Below, one piece after another: positions 6,333 through 6,523 of a stretch of DNA of 6,523 nt (within the stretch, counting starts at the first letter, position 1; each line of letters opens with the position of its first letter). The notes below the pieces were generated by a model. That model made no database searches. It was not told the DNA's origin and was given only the letters and a program-made list of their open reading frames with translations. A program made the translations under genes and the position numbers. This DNA comes from DASRVA01 sp050732875 (GTDB lineage: Bacteria > Gemmatimonadota > Gemmatimonadetes > JACCXV01 > JAHWKZ01): positions 1 to 6,523 of the forward strand of contig JBOHRQ010000105.1 of the NCBI GenBank assembly GCA_050732875.1, written 5' to 3'.

Positions 6333-6523
6333 CTGATTGATTACCGTGAGCGCATCGTCATCGACCCCGAGGTCCGCTTCGGGAAGCCGATCGTTCGCGG
6401 CACTCGCATCACGGTCGGTGATGTGCTCTCCTATCTCGCCGGAGGCATGATCGAGGAGGAGATCCTCGCGGATTTCCCCCAGCTCAGGACCGAGGACATT
6501 CGCGCCTGCCTCTACGACCCGGG
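6333..6523 (+). CDS. DUF433 family protein (putative VapB-like antitoxin), 3' end outside window, start uncertain
   Basis: The frame encodes an unmistakable DUF433 (PF04255) N-terminal part: YRERIVIDPEV, then the family signature FGKPIVRGTRITV (16-28, counted from CTG at 6333), then DVLSYLAGGM, EEEILADFPQL and EDIRACL. 63 codons are visible of an expected 70-80, with the end off the right edge. DUF433 proteins are small winged-helix-like putative antitoxins, often encoded just before a DUF5615 PIN-like nuclease, which would lie downstream of this window. The start is the odd part: between the in-frame TAG at 6237-6239 and the GTG at 6423, which lies inside the domain, there is no ATG, GTG or TTG. 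I placed the start at the CTG (6333) because family members commonly begin M-I-D-Y or similar; ATT at 6336 is the other option. No clear ribosome binding site precedes it. A 5' frameshift or decayed gene is equally possible. Confidence 0.65.
   Translation, partial: MIDYRERIVIDPEVRFGKPIVRGTRITVGDVLSYLAGGMIEEEILADFPQLRTEDIRACLYDP

Noticed and set aside
6115..6336. 73-codon + strand open frame between the antitoxin and DUF433
   Set aside because: Low-complexity Arg/Ser/Pro composition, no ribosome binding site, overlaps the antitoxin promoter and no family resemblance.

Overview
The window holds the 3' part of a tightly packed type II secretion (T2SS) operon on the + strand (positions 1-5570), followed by a short accessory tail (5571-6523) with a minus-strand toxin-antitoxin pair and the start of a + strand DUF433 gene. 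The DNA is GC-rich (about 67% in three 60-base lines counted by hand in the secretion genes), codons favour C/G in third position, and a secretin is present. This points to a Gram-negative, double-membrane, high-GC bacterium. The GspE sequence style and the L-M-C-D-E gene order recall soil and sediment phyla such as Gemmatimonadota or Acidobacteriota, but that placement is from memory and weak.

Region 1 (1-5570): five genes read the same way with overlapping or nearly overlapping ends: gspL (5' end outside the window, PilM/PilN-like), gspM (T2SSM_b type), gspC (homology-region only, no PDZ domain), gspD (outer-membrane secretin, short form) and gspE (assembly ATPase with a full set of nucleotide and zinc motifs). 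Together they would form the energised spine of the machine. GspE drives assembly in the cytoplasm, GspL and GspM dock it to the inner membrane, GspC bridges the periplasm, and GspD is the outer-membrane gate. The pseudopilins, GspF and the prepilin peptidase are not in the window. The order L-M-C-D-E matches the order of the homologous type IV pilus block pilM-N-O-P-Q followed by an ATPase, rather than the classical gspC-D-E-F...L-M order.

Region 2 (5571-6191): a RelE/ParE-type toxin and its small addiction-module antitoxin lie convergent to gspE, with only 31 bases between the two stop codons. The antitoxin is upstream of the toxin in the usual order, their ends overlap as TGATG, and the antitoxin has a strong ribosome binding site and a plausible -10 box beside a small palindrome.

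Region 3 (6192-6523): a stretch with a perfect 7-bp inverted repeat leads into a DUF433 (VapB-like antitoxin family) reading frame that runs off the right edge. This frame has no ATG, GTG or TTG between its upstream stop and the conserved domain, so it either uses a CTG or ATT start or is damaged at its 5' end. I see no RNA genes, CRISPR arrays or insertion sequences, and no convincing intrinsic terminator.
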